From: Phycicoccus elongatus Lp2
GTDB lineage: Bacteria > Actinomycetota > Actinomycetes > Actinomycetales > Dermatophilaceae
Direction: 5' to 3'
NCBI RefSeq assembly: GCF_000367525.1
Contig: NZ_HF570956.1
Location: 2,147,268-2,199,886, forward strand
DNA length: 52,619 nucleotides
In this document: positions 35,222 through 43,315 of the stretch, piece by piece
Layout: every line of letters starts with the position of its first letter
Numbering within the stretch: position 1 is the first letter of the stretch
Made by a program: the position numbers and the translations under genes
The notes under the pieces: model-generated
Seen by the model: only the letters and a program-made list of their open reading frames with translations
What the model was told of the DNA's origin: nothing
Databases searched by the model: none

Positions 35222-36610
35222 ATGAAGTATGCCGAGCACATCGCCGATCTCGTCGGGAACACCCCCCTCGTCAAGCTCAACTCCGTCACCGAGGGCGTCA
35301 CCAAGGCGACCGTCCTGGCCAAGGTCGAGTACCTCAACCCCGGCGGGTCGGTGAAGGACCGCATCGCGTTGAAGATGATCGATGACGCCGAGGCGACCGG
35401 TGCCCTGCAGTCGGGCGGCACCATCGTCGAGCCGACCTCCGGCAACACCGGTGTGGGCCTGGCGCTCATCGCCCAGCGCCGGGGATACAAGTGCATCTTC
35501 GTCTGCCCGGACAAGGTGAGCGAGGACAAGCGCAACGTCCTCAAGGCCTATGGCGCCGAGGTCGTTGTCTGCCCGACGTCGGTCGCGCCCGAGCATCCGG
35601 ACTCCTACTACAACGTCTCCGACCGGCTCGTCCGCGAGACGCCCGGGGCCTGGAAACCCAACCAGTACGAGAACCCCATGGGTCCGCTGTCGCACTACGA
35701 GAGCACGGGCCCGGAGATTTGGTCGGACACCGACGGCCGGATCACCCACTTCGTCACCGGCGCCGGCACCGGTGGCACCATCTCCGGCTCCGGTCGCTAC
35801 CTGCGTGAGGTCTCCGCGGACCGCCCCGAGGCCGACGGTGGCCGGGTCAAGGTCATCGCGGCCGACCCCGAGGGTTCGGTCTACTCCGGCGGCACTGGTC
35901 GCCCCTATCTCGTCGAAGGGGTCGGCGAGGACTTCTGGCCGGGCGCCTACGACCCGAGCCAGGTCGACAAGGTCATTGCCGTCTCGGACGCCGAGTCCTT
36001 CCACATGACCCGACGACTGGCCCGCGAGGAGGGGCTGCTGGTGGGCGGATCGTGCGGGATGGCCGTCGTGGCGGCACTGGAGGTGGCGCGGGACCTCCCC
36101 GAGGATGCCGTTGTCGTCGTTCTCCTGCCCGACTCAGGTCGTGGCTACCTGTCCAAGATCTTCAACGACGACTGGATGCGCTCCTACGGCTTTTCCAGGG
36201 CCACCGAAGGCACCACCGTCGGGGATGTCCTGCGGGGCAAGTCCGGTGACATCCCGGCGTTGGTCCACACGCATCCGCAGGAGACGCTCAAGGAAGCGAT
36301 CGACATCCTGCGCCACTACGACGTCTCGCAGATGCCCGTGGTCAAGGCCGAGCCGCCGGTGACCTCGGGCGAGGTGGCCGGGTCGGTCTCCGAGCGCGAC
36401 CTGCTCGAGCTGCTCTTCACCGGGAAAGCTCTGTTGTCCGATGCCGTCGACAAGCACATGGCAGCCGGGTTGCCGCTCGTCGGTGCGGGGGAACCGGTCG
36501 CCGAGGCCCGCCACGCTCTCGAGGCCTCCGATGCCGTGCTCGTCGTCGAGGACGGCAAGCCCGTGGGCGTGCTCACCCGGGCCGATCTGCTCGGGTTCCT
36601 CGCGGACTGA
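35222..36610 (+). CDS. cbs: cystathionine beta-synthase
   Basis: 462 aa. PLP enzyme condensing serine and homocysteine to cystathionine (reverse transsulfuration). PLP Lys45 is in NPGGSVKDRIALKM; TSGNTGVGLA binds the PLP phosphate side, and GTGGTISGSGRYL is a second phosphate loop. The C-terminal ~120 residues are two CBS regulatory domains (LKEAIDILRHYDVSQMPVVK and the final VLVVEDGKPVGVLTRADLLG). No heme-binding N-terminal extension is present. ATG 35222 is chosen over 35213 because GAGAGGA gives correct spacing. metB lies 2.9 kb downstream. Confidence 0.95.
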   Translation: MKYAEHIADLVGNTPLVKLNSVTEGVTKATVLAKVEYLNPGGSVKDRIALKMIDDAEATGALQSGGTIVEPTSGNTGVGLALIAQRRGYKCIFVCPDKVSEDKRNVLKAYGAEVVVCPTSVAPEHPDSYYNVSDRLVRETPGAWKPNQYENPMGPLSHYESTGPEIWSDTDGRITHFVTGAGTGGTISGSGRYLREVSADRPEADGGRVKVIAADPEGSVYSGGTGRPYLVEGVGEDFWPGAYDPSQVDKVIAVSDAESFHMTRRLAREEGLLVGGSCGMAVVAALEVARDLPEDAVVVVLLPDSGRGYLSKIFNDDWMRSYGFSRATEGTTVGDVLRGKSGDIPALVHTHPQETLKEAIDILRHYDVSQMPVVKAEPPVTSGEVAGSVSERDLLELLFTGKALLSDAVDKHMAAGLPLVGAGEPVAEARHALEASDAVLVVEDGKPVGVLTRADLLGFLAD

Positions 36611-36636
36611 GTCGTATGCCGCGGGGCTGAGTTCGC

Positions 36637-37167
36637 GTGGAGCGGTGGGAATCGTCGGTCGAGAAGGCGATCCGGGAGGCGCAGGAGCGGGGCGAGTTCG
36701 ACAATCTCCCCGGCGCCGGGAAACCGTTGCCGCCCATCAACCCCAACGACCCGGACTGGTTCGTCAAGCAGTTGGCCACGCGTGAACAGCTCGACTTCAC
36801 CGGTGCCCTGCCGCCCGCGATCGCCCTGCGCAAGGAGGCTGCGGGGTTCCCAGAATCGTTGCGAGAGTTGCGAACCGAGGAGTCGGTCCGTCAGGTCCTG
36901 ATCGACTTCAACCGACGCGTGCGTGAGGACCGCCTTCGGCCCGGGGAGGGGCAGCTGCCACGGATCCTCGCGCCCACGGTCGACGTCGAGGCCCTTGTCG
37001 AGCAGTGGCGGGTGCTCCGGGTCGCCGCACGACGCGAGGCGACTGCTGACGTCCGGCAGGATGACGGCATACCAACCACCGTGCCGGACGCAAGCGGGTG
37101 GTTCAGGCGCTGGGTGGGGCGACGTCGACCTGGGCGGGGAGGTTGGCCACGCCGACCGGGCACGTGA
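36637..37167 (+). CDS. DUF1992 protein (DnaJ-C28 conserved domain)
   Basis: 176 aa from the GTG at 36637. The N-terminal half is the conserved DUF1992 block: [20 protein letters not shown], then [20 protein letters not shown]. Function unknown; related to the conserved region of eukaryotic DNAJC28. The last 65 nt overlap the 3' end of msrA on the other strand, and the C-terminal residues (Arg/Gly/Pro-rich) may be non-conserved extension. A GTATGCCG copy and hairpin element lie at its 3' end. Confidence 0.82.
   Translation: MERWESSVEKAIREAQERGEFDNLPGAGKPLPPINPNDPDWFVKQLATREQLDFTGALPPAIALRKEAAGFPESLRELRTEESVRQVLIDFNRRVREDRLRPGEGQLPRILAPTVDVEALVEQWRVLRVAARREATADVRQDDGIPTTVPDASGWFRRWVGRRRPGRGGWPRRPGT
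37051..37094. repeat. GTCCGGC hairpin family, copy 1 (degenerate)
   Basis: Arms GTCCGGCA and TGCCGGAC around a centre containing GACGGCATACCAACCA; 28 of 32 positions from 37063 to 37094 match 39400-39431. It lies in the overlapping 3' region of DUF1992 and just before msrA ends. Confidence 0.6.
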
Positions 37168-37801
37168 GCCCATTGGGGCCGTGGTTGCAATAGCCGTTGG
37201 GGTTCTTGTGGAGGTACTGCTGGTGGTAGTCCTCGGCATACCAGAACGGCCCGGCCTGCTCGGCCGGCTGGATGATCGTGCTGATCTCACCAGCGCCGAC
37301 CCGGGTCAACTCACCCTGGAAGGCCTCGCGCGTCGTCTCGGCTGCGGCCTGCTGGGCCGGCGTCGTCGGGAAGATCGCCGAGCGGTATGCCGTGCCGACG
37401 TCATTGCCCTGCCGGTTGAGGGTCGTCGGATCGTGGTTCTCCCAGAACGCCTTGAGGATCAACTCCGGCGACGTCACGGCCGGGTCGTAGGCCACGAGCA
37501 CCGTCTCGGCGTGTCCTGTCCGGCCGGTGCAGGTCTCCTCATAGGTCGGGTTCGGCGTGAACCCACCCAGGTAGCCGACGGCCGTCGTCACGACCCCCGG
37601 CAGCTTCCACATGATCCGCTCGGCGCCCCAGAAGCAGCCCATCGCAACGTAGATGACCTCGGTGCCGTCCGGCCACGGACCCTCGAGCGGGGTCCCGAGC
37701 ACCTCGTGGGTCGTCGGCACGGGGAAGATCCGGTGGTCCCGGCCGGGCAGCGCTTCCTCGCGGGTCGGCATGACCGTTTTGTCGCGTGATCCGAAGAACA
37801 T
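37103..37801 (-). CDS. msrA: peptide methionine (S)-S-oxide reductase
   Basis: 232 aa. Repairs oxidised methionine S-epimers in proteins. The catalytic motif is GCFWGAER with Cys56, followed by [20 protein letters not shown] and TGHAETVLV, then [16 protein letters not shown]. Two C-terminal Cys ([15 protein letters not shown]) are probably the recycling cysteines. The N-terminal ~45-residue extension is usual for actinobacterial forms. The start overlaps the stop of the upstream RNA ligase-like gene by one nt, so they are coupled. Confidence 0.95.
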   Translation of the reverse strand: MFFGSRDKTVMPTREEALPGRDHRIFPVPTTHEVLGTPLEGPWPDGTEVIYVAMGCFWGAERIMWKLPGVVTTAVGYLGGFTPNPTYEETCTGRTGHAETVLVAYDPAVTSPELILKAFWENHDPTTLNRQGNDVGTAYRSAIFPTTPAQQAAAETTREAFQGELTRVGAGEISTIIQPAEQAGPFWYAEDYHQQYLHKNPNGYCNHGPNGLTCPVGVANLPAQVDVAPPSA

Positions 37802-38379
37802 CAGTCCAGTCTCCCTTGGGTCAGTGGATAGCTCTCGACGACCTCATAACGCGGACGCCGCTCCCGGCCTTCCCCGAGGTGTGAGGCGACGAGGTGGATC
37901 GCGTCGACCTCCCAGTCCGGCCCGCCGTAGCCCTCCAGCGCGCGCAGCCACCGCATCGCCGAGAAACCGCGGTTCGATCGCGCGATCGTCAGGTGCGGCC
38001 GGAAGGTCCGTCCCTCGACGGTGATCCCGCTGACGGCGGCGGCGTTCTTGGCCTTCTCGGCCAGCCCTCCGAGGGAGGCGAGATCGGAGCGCTCGGCGTC
38101 GAGCGCGGCATACAAGAGTTTGGCGCGGTCCGGGTCGGGGAAGGTGCCGCCGCCTGCCAACCGCAACCGAAATGGCGTATGCCGCGTCGCGGCCTGCGTG
38201 AGGCGCTCACCGAAGTCGTCGAGGGCGCGGTCGGGCACGTCCGGGCAGAAGGCGAGCGTGACGTGGAACTGCTCGGGGTCGCTCCAGCGCAGGTCGCCGT
38301 GCTCGCGGCGCGGCTCGAGCCAGTCCTCGAGGCTCTCGCGGGCCGCATCGGAGGGGAGCACGGCAACGAACATGCGCAT
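37801..38379 (-). CDS. thpR: 2'-5' RNA ligase family / 2H phosphoesterase (ThpR-like)
   Basis: 192 aa. 2H phosphoesterase fold with two HxT motifs: FHVTLAF (His39) and PHLTIARS (His129), plus conserved start [20 protein letters not shown]. ThpR proteins hydrolyse RNA 2',3'-cyclic phosphodiesters. The second part, [20 protein letters not shown], is typical. It heads the two-gene minus-strand unit with msrA. Confidence 0.9.
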   Translation of the reverse strand: MRMFVAVLPSDAARESLEDWLEPRREHGDLRWSDPEQFHVTLAFCPDVPDRALDDFGERLTQAATRHTPFRLRLAGGGTFPDPDRAKLLYAALDAERSDLASLGGLAEKAKNAAAVSGITVEGRTFRPHLTIARSNRGFSAMRWLRALEGYGGPDWEVDAIHLVASHLGEGRERRPRYEVVESYPLTQGRLD

Positions 38380-38405
38380 CTGCCCAGTGTGTCAGGGTAA
38401 GACTC

Positions 38406-39401
38406 ATGGAGTTCGTGCGAGTCAGTGGGTTGGAGCCGGACCAGAGTGAGCTCTTCGAGGCGTGGGCGCAGGTCTTCATCGACGCAGCCCTCGCCGACAA
38501 CGGCGAGTCCGACGAGCGCTCGGCCACCGACCTGCGCGAGATGGAGCGGAACCCCGACGTAGGGCGCCGACTCATGGCGGTCGTCGACGAGGGCAGGGTG
38601 GTGGCGGGGGCGAGCGTGATGTTTCCATTGCAGGACAACCTGACTCACTCGTTCGCGACGATCGCAGTCCTCCCGGAGTTTCGCCGTCGCGGGTTGGGTA
38701 CGCGCCTGCTCGACTGGATCGAGGAGCAGGCTCGTGAGCAGGGGAGGGCGACGCTCCAGATGCACTTCAACGCCCGCCCAGGTGCGCGGCCGGCAGGGTT
38801 CGCCTTTGCCGAGCAGTGTGGCTTCTCGCTGGCGCAGCGGCTCGTGCGCAACGACCTCGACTTGTCGTCATGGACAGGTGCTGATGCGAACGTGCCTGTG
38901 CCAGAGGGTTATCGGCTCGTGGCGGAGGTCGGTCTGCCGCCGGAGCGCCAGGCGGACTACGCGCGCTTCCAAGAGGCCATAACGACGGACATTCCGCTCG
39001 GTGGGCTCGCTCTCGAGCCCGAGGTCTGGGATGTCGAGCGAGTTGGGGCTCTGAGCGCGCGACTCGAGGCGATGGGTCGCACCCGCTGGCTGGTGTGGGC
39101 CGAGCACGAGGGATCGGGGGAGTGCGCTGGCTTCACGGAGGTCCAGTGGGCGCCGGACCTGGGACCGATCGCCTACCAGCAGGACACCCTCGTCCACCGG
39201 GACCATCGTGGTCACGGACTTGGAATGGCACTCAAACGCGTCAACGCAGCCCAGATCGCAGCTGGTCAGCCTGCCATCGCCACGATTCGCACGTGGAATG
39301 CCGACGACAACACTCACATGCTGGCCGTCAACGCTGCTCTCGGCTACGTGGTCGGCTCGGAGATGCTCGAGTGGCAGAAGCTCTTGCGTCCGGCGGGTTG
39401 A
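38406..39401 (+). CDS. two-domain GNAT N-acetyltransferase
   Basis: 331 aa with two GNAT folds. The first acetyl-CoA loop is LPEFRRRGLGTRLLDWIEEQ near residue 95, and the second is HRDHRGHGLGMALKRVN near residue 275. The layout resembles MshD-type and aminoglycoside-like double GNATs; some double GNATs act in mycothiol synthesis, but this one lacks clear MshD hallmarks, so the substrate is open. The stop codon lies inside the stem of a hairpin repeat (39383-39431). Confidence 0.82.
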   Translation: MEFVRVSGLEPDQSELFEAWAQVFIDAALADNGESDERSATDLREMERNPDVGRRLMAVVDEGRVVAGASVMFPLQDNLTHSFATIAVLPEFRRRGLGTRLLDWIEEQAREQGRATLQMHFNARPGARPAGFAFAEQCGFSLAQRLVRNDLDLSSWTGADANVPVPEGYRLVAEVGLPPERQADYARFQEAITTDIPLGGLALEPEVWDVERVGALSARLEAMGRTRWLVWAEHEGSGECAGFTEVQWAPDLGPIAYQQDTLVHRDHRGHGLGMALKRVNAAQIAAGQPAIATIRTWNADDNTHMLAVNAALGYVVGSEMLEWQKLLRPAG

Positions 39402-39431
39402 CGGCATTCCAACCAGGTTGCCGGACGCAAG
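39383..39431. repeat. GTCCGGC hairpin family, copy 2 (perfect)
   Basis: Arms CTTGCGTCCGGC (39383-39394) and GCCGGACGCAAG (39420-39431) are exact complements, with an inner stem GGTTG/CAACC. The GNAT stop codon is inside. It probably terminates that gene. Confidence 0.7.
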
Positions 39432-39461
39432 GGAGGAGGGAGCGGGAGGGGGCGCACGGCA

Positions 39462-39467
39462 TACGCT
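39462..39467 (+). promoter_or_regulatory. -10 element of metB, leaderless type
   Basis: TACGCT is followed by 7 nt and then the ATG at 39475. It overlaps a GTATGCCG motif copy (minus orientation, 39457-39464). Confidence 0.6.
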
Positions 39468-39474
39468 CTGGGGC

Positions 39475-40656
39475 ATGTCTACCGATGCACCCCTGGGCTT
39501 CTCCTCGCGCGCGATCCACGTCGGTTCCGAACCCGACCCGACGACCGGGGCCGTCGTCCCGCCGATCTATGCGACGTCGACCTACAAGCAGGACGGGGTC
39601 GGGGGTTTGCGCGGCGGGTATGAGTACTCGCGCTCGGCGAATCCGACCCGCACCGCCTTGGAGGACTGCTTTGCCAGCCTGGAGGGTGGGGAGCGGGCGT
39701 TTGCGTTCGCCAGTGGCCTGGCGGCCGAGGACTGCATCATCCGGTCGCTGCTGTCCCCCGGGGATCATGTGGTGGTGCCAACCGATGCCTACGGCGGGAC
39801 GTATCGGCTCTTCAACCGGGTCGCCCGGCCATGGGGCATCGAGCACTCGATCGCCAAGATCGCCGACGTCGAGGCCGTGCGTGCCGCCATCCGACCCGAG
39901 ACGCGAATGATCTGGCTGGAGACGCCGACGAACCCGCTGCTCGGCATCGCCGACATCGCGGCCATCGCCGAAGTCGCCCACGAGGCCGGTGCCCTGGTCG
40001 TCGTCGACAACACCTTCGCCACGGCGTACCTGCAGAATCCGTTGGCGCTCGGGGCGGACGTCGTCGTCCACTCCACGACGAAGTACTCCGGCGGGCACAG
40101 CGACGTCGTCGGCGGAATCGTCGTGACCAAGGCGGGCGTGACGACGGCCTCCGGCGAGGACGTGACCGAGCGAATCGGCTTCCACCAGAACGCGATGGGC
40201 GCCGTGGCCGGACCCTTCGACGCCTGGCTGGTCCTGCGCGGACTGAAGACGCTGGCCGTGCGGATGGAGCGGCACTGCGACAACGCCGAGGCCATCGTGG
40301 ACTTCCTCAAGGGCCACGACGGGGTCACCGCGATCTACTACCCCGGGCTGCCCGACCAGGTGGGCCACGAGATCGCCGCGCGACAGATGAAGCGGTTCGG
40401 CGGCATGGTGTCCTTCCGAGTGAAGGGCGGCGAGGACGTCGCCGTCAAGGTCGTCGGCGAGACCCAGCTCTGGACCCTCGGCGAGTCCCTCGGCGGCGTC
40501 GAGTCGCTCATCGAGCACCCCGGCCGGATGACCCATGCCTCGGTCGCCGGCACCGAGCTCGAGGTGCCCGCCGACCTGATCCGACTGTCGGTCGGCATCG
40601 AGGACGTCGAGGACCTGATCGCCGACCTCAAGCAGGCCCTCGACCGCCTCACCTGA
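39475..40656 (+). CDS. metB: cystathionine gamma-synthase/lyase (Cys/Met metabolism PLP enzyme)
   Basis: 393 aa. Members make or split cystathionine; with cbs nearby, a reverse-transsulfuration lyase role is likely, but synthase activity is also possible. Key blocks: FSSRAIHVGSEPDPTTGAVV, YEYSRSANPTRTALEDCFAS, the Asp pairing with the PLP ring in VVVDNTFATAYLQNPL, PLP Lys203 in HSTTKYSGGHSDVVGG, and LAVRMERHCDNAEA. The start at 39475 is supported by a leaderless promoter 7 nt upstream; the open frame before it is not conserved. Confidence 0.92.
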   Translation: MSTDAPLGFSSRAIHVGSEPDPTTGAVVPPIYATSTYKQDGVGGLRGGYEYSRSANPTRTALEDCFASLEGGERAFAFASGLAAEDCIIRSLLSPGDHVVVPTDAYGGTYRLFNRVARPWGIEHSIAKIADVEAVRAAIRPETRMIWLETPTNPLLGIADIAAIAEVAHEAGALVVVDNTFATAYLQNPLALGADVVVHSTTKYSGGHSDVVGGIVVTKAGVTTASGEDVTERIGFHQNAMGAVAGPFDAWLVLRGLKTLAVRMERHCDNAEAIVDFLKGHDGVTAIYYPGLPDQVGHEIAARQMKRFGGMVSFRVKGGEDVAVKVVGETQLWTLGESLGGVESLIEHPGRMTHASVAGTELEVPADLIRLSVGIEDVEDLIADLKQALDRLT

Positions 40657-40665
40657 CCAGACAGA

Positions 40666-40723
40666 CGAGTGAGGAGAACACGCCGTCCCAGCCTCGCGGC
40701 ATACGGCGTGTTCTCCTCACTCG
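40666..40723. terminator. perfect 21-bp hairpin between metB and acyl-CoA dehydrogenase
   Basis: The arms at 40666-40686 and 40703-40723 are exact complements, beginning CGAGTGAGGAGAACACGCCG, around a 16-nt loop containing a CGGCATAC motif. It serves the convergent pair. Confidence 0.75.
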
Positions 40724-40751
40724 ACTGTCGGTGCGGGAGCGAAGGCTCGGA

Positions 40752-41909
40752 CTAGAGGCCCATGTCCTTGCTGATGATCGACTTCATGACCTCGGACGTG
40801 CCGCCGTAGATGCGGTTGACCCGGTTGTCGGCGTAGAGGCGGGCGATCGGGTACTCGTTCATGAACCCATAGCCACCGTGCAACTGCAGGCAGCGGTCGA
40901 TGACGTCGGCCGCGACCTCGGTGCAGAAGAGCTTGGCGGAGGCCGCCTCGGCCGGCGTGAGTTCACCGGCGTCCAGAGCCTCGATGCCGCGATCGACGAC
41001 GGCCTGCGCCGCATCGACCTTGGCCTTGCAGGCCGCGAGCTCGAACTTGGTGTTCTGGAAGGCCGCGACCGGCTGACCGAAGACGACCCGCTGGGTCACA
41101 TAGTCCTGGGTGAAGCGGATCGCGGCGGCCGCCTGCGCATAGGCGCCCAAGGCGATGCCGAGCCGCTCCTGCGGCAGGTTGCGCCCGAGGTAGGAGAAGC
41201 CCTCACCCTCCTCGCCGAGCAGGTCCTCGACCGGCACGCGCACGTCGGTGAAGGACAGCTCGGCCGTGTCGGAGGTCTTGAGGCCGAGCTTGTCGAGCTT
41301 GCGACCCACGGCATACCCCGGCGCCTTGGTGTCGACGACGAGCAGCGAGATGCCCTTGCGGCGGTTCTCGGCCGACGGGGGAGCGGTGCGCGCGCACACG
41401 ATGACCCGGTCGGCGTGGACGCCGCCGGTGATGAACGTCTTGGCGCCATTGAGCACGTAGTGGGTGCCGTCCTCGGACAACTTGGCCGTCGTCTTCATCC
41501 CGGCCAGGTCTGACCCGGTGCCGGGCTCGGTCATGGCGATGGCCCACATCTCCTCGCCGGTCACGAACTTCGGCAGCCAGCGTTCCTTCTGCTCCTGCGT
41601 CGCGAGCATCTTGATGTAGGGCAGGCAGAGCAGCACGTGCACGCCGGAGCCGCCGAAGGTCACGCCCGCGCGCGCCGTCTCCTCGGCCATGACGGCTTCG
41701 TACTTGAAGGTCTCCAGGCCCGCCCCGCCGAACTCCTCGGGCACCTCGATGCTGAACACGCCGAGCTCGCCGAGCTTGGCGTAGAAGTCGCGCGGCACCA
41801 GCCCCGCGGCATACCACTCCTCGTAGTGGGGCACGACCTCGGCCTCGATGAACTGGCGGATGGTCTTGCGGAACGACTCGTGGTCCTCGTCGAAGATCTT
41901 GCGCTGCAT
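40752..41909 (-). CDS. acyl-CoA dehydrogenase
   Basis: 385 aa FAD enzyme oxidising acyl-CoA to enoyl-CoA. N-terminal helical block MQRKIFDEDHESFRKTIRQF, substrate/FAD loop AMTEPGTGSDLAGMKT, ITGGVHADRVIV, and the C-terminal HGGYGFMNEYPIARLYADNR and RIYGGTSEVMKSII blocks (the last with the Glu region of the family). The ATG at 41909 has AGGAG 7 nt upstream; an upstream ATG at 41930 has none. The chain-length specificity cannot be told. Confidence 0.93.
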   Translation of the reverse strand: MQRKIFDEDHESFRKTIRQFIEAEVVPHYEEWYAAGLVPRDFYAKLGELGVFSIEVPEEFGGAGLETFKYEAVMAEETARAGVTFGGSGVHVLLCLPYIKMLATQEQKERWLPKFVTGEEMWAIAMTEPGTGSDLAGMKTTAKLSEDGTHYVLNGAKTFITGGVHADRVIVCARTAPPSAENRRKGISLLVVDTKAPGYAVGRKLDKLGLKTSDTAELSFTDVRVPVEDLLGEEGEGFSYLGRNLPQERLGIALGAYAQAAAAIRFTQDYVTQRVVFGQPVAAFQNTKFELAACKAKVDAAQAVVDRGIEALDAGELTPAEAASAKLFCTEVAADVIDRCLQLHGGYGFMNEYPIARLYADNRVNRIYGGTSEVMKSIISKDMGL

Positions 41910-41973
41910 GTCGGGTCTCCTGCTGCTCACCTGTGGTTACTCATGGGTTACCTCGATCCTAGGTGCCCTCGCC

Positions 41974-41979
41974 TACGCT
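41974..41979 (+). promoter_or_regulatory. -10 element of GlmL-like gene, leaderless type
   Basis: TACGCT is followed by 6 nt and then the ATG at 41986. Confidence 0.6.
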
Positions 41980-41985
41980 GCCGAC

Positions 41986-43305
41986 ATGCCCTTGGTCACA
42001 TGCGTTGACGTCGGGTCGACCTTCACCAAGGGAGTGCTCGTCGACACGCTCGACGGGTCCCTCGTGGCGACGGCCGCCCATCCCACGACGGTCGCCACCG
42101 ACGTGATGCAAGGCCTCACAGCGGTATGCCGCGGGCTCGCCTCTCACGGTGAACCCGCCGAAACGTTGGTCTGCAGCAGTGCCGGGGGAGGCCTGCGCAT
42201 CGCCGTCGTCGGGCAGGAACTCGAGGTCTCGACCGAGGCCGGCCGGCGCGTGGCGCTGTCGGCCGGCGGGCGCGTGGTGCACGTCAGTGCGGGCGGTCTC
42301 GACCCGACGGGCGTTCGCACGCTGCGTGCGGTGGCTCCCGACCTCGTGCTCCTCGTCGGGGGGACCGACGGTGGCAACGACACGATCCTGCTGCACAACG
42401 CCGATGCGCTGGCCAGGGCCCGCCTGCGCGCCCCGGTTGTCGTCGCGGGCAATGCCGAGGCCGCTGACGAGGTCTCCCGCCGGCTGACCGCGACCGGTCG
42501 CCGTCACACGGTCGCAGCCAACGTCGTGCCTCGGATCGGCGAGATCTCCCCGGACGGCGCACGGGCCGCCATTCGAGGCGCCTTCCTCGAGCACGTCATC
42601 GGAGGCAAGGGGCTCTCGCGGGGTCGGGCCTTCGCCGACCTCGTCCGCGCCCCGACACCGGATGCCGTCCTCGCCGGGGTCGAGGTGCTCGCCGACCATC
42701 TGGCCGGCGATGTCGTCGTCATCGACATCGGCGGCGCGACGACCGATGTCTACTCGGTCCTCACTCCACGTGGGGAGGACGCTGCCATTCGCCGCGACGT
42801 CGTCGGCCAGCTCTGGCACGCGCGCACCGTCGAGGCCGACCTCGGCATGCGGTGGAACGCGCAAGGCATCGTCGATGCGGCGCAACGTGAGCGAATCCCG
42901 CTGCCCGACAGCGCGATTCGGTATGCCGCGCGGGTCGCCGCCGACACCACCCTGCTCGCAGTCTCGTCGGCTGACTGGGCGAGTGAACAGGCACTGGCCG
43001 CCGCCGCGGCGACGATCGCGATGCGGCGTCACGGCCGCCCGGGTCATCCCAGTGAGCAGCCACGACCGCTCGCCGACGTCCAACTCGTGCTCGGCTCGGG
43101 TGGGGTCCTGCGCCACTCCCCGGATGCGGTCGCGGCCGGTGTCCTCGCTGCCGTCACGTCGGACCACGCCGGAGGTTGGCGGGTGCCGACAGGTGCGCGG
43201 GCCGGCGTCGACACGGCATACCTCCTCTTCGCCGTGGGCCTGCTGGCGGGGACGGATCCGATGGCTGCCCAGTTGCTGGCAGCGCGGGTCCTCTGCGCGG
43301 ACTAG
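41986..43305 (+). CDS. GlmL/MutL-family ASKHA protein (glutamate mutase activator-like), orphan
   Basis: 439 aa. ASKHA-fold ATPase of the glutamate mutase accessory family. Phosphate 1 loop is VDVGSTFTKGVLVDTLDG, then CSSAGGGLRIAVVG, VLLVGGTDGGNDT, and phosphate 2 VVVIDIGGATTDVYSV. In clostridia GlmL lies beside the cobalamin-dependent mutase subunits and reactivates them. No mutase subunit or B12-binding domain is present in this window; the neighbours are an acyl-CoA dehydrogenase and ilvA. Its client here is unknown, so the symbol is withheld. It ends 10 nt before ilvA, and its TAG stop is part of the ilvA -10 box. Confidence 0.85.
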   Translation: MPLVTCVDVGSTFTKGVLVDTLDGSLVATAAHPTTVATDVMQGLTAVCRGLASHGEPAETLVCSSAGGGLRIAVVGQELEVSTEAGRRVALSAGGRVVHVSAGGLDPTGVRTLRAVAPDLVLLVGGTDGGNDTILLHNADALARARLRAPVVVAGNAEAADEVSRRLTATGRRHTVAANVVPRIGEISPDGARAAIRGAFLEHVIGGKGLSRGRAFADLVRAPTPDAVLAGVEVLADHLAGDVVVIDIGGATTDVYSVLTPRGEDAAIRRDVVGQLWHARTVEADLGMRWNAQGIVDAAQRERIPLPDSAIRYAARVAADTTLLAVSSADWASEQALAAAAATIAMRRHGRPGHPSEQPRPLADVQLVLGSGGVLRHSPDAVAAGVLAAVTSDHAGGWRVPTGARAGVDTAYLLFAVGLLAGTDPMAAQLLAARVLCAD

Positions 43306-43308
43306 CCT
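43303..43308 (+). promoter_or_regulatory. -10 element of ilvA, leaderless type, shares the upstream stop codon
   Basis: TAGCCT includes the TAG stop of the GlmL-like gene and is followed by 7 nt and the ATG at 43316. Confidence 0.5.
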
Positions 43309-43315
43309 GCGCACC

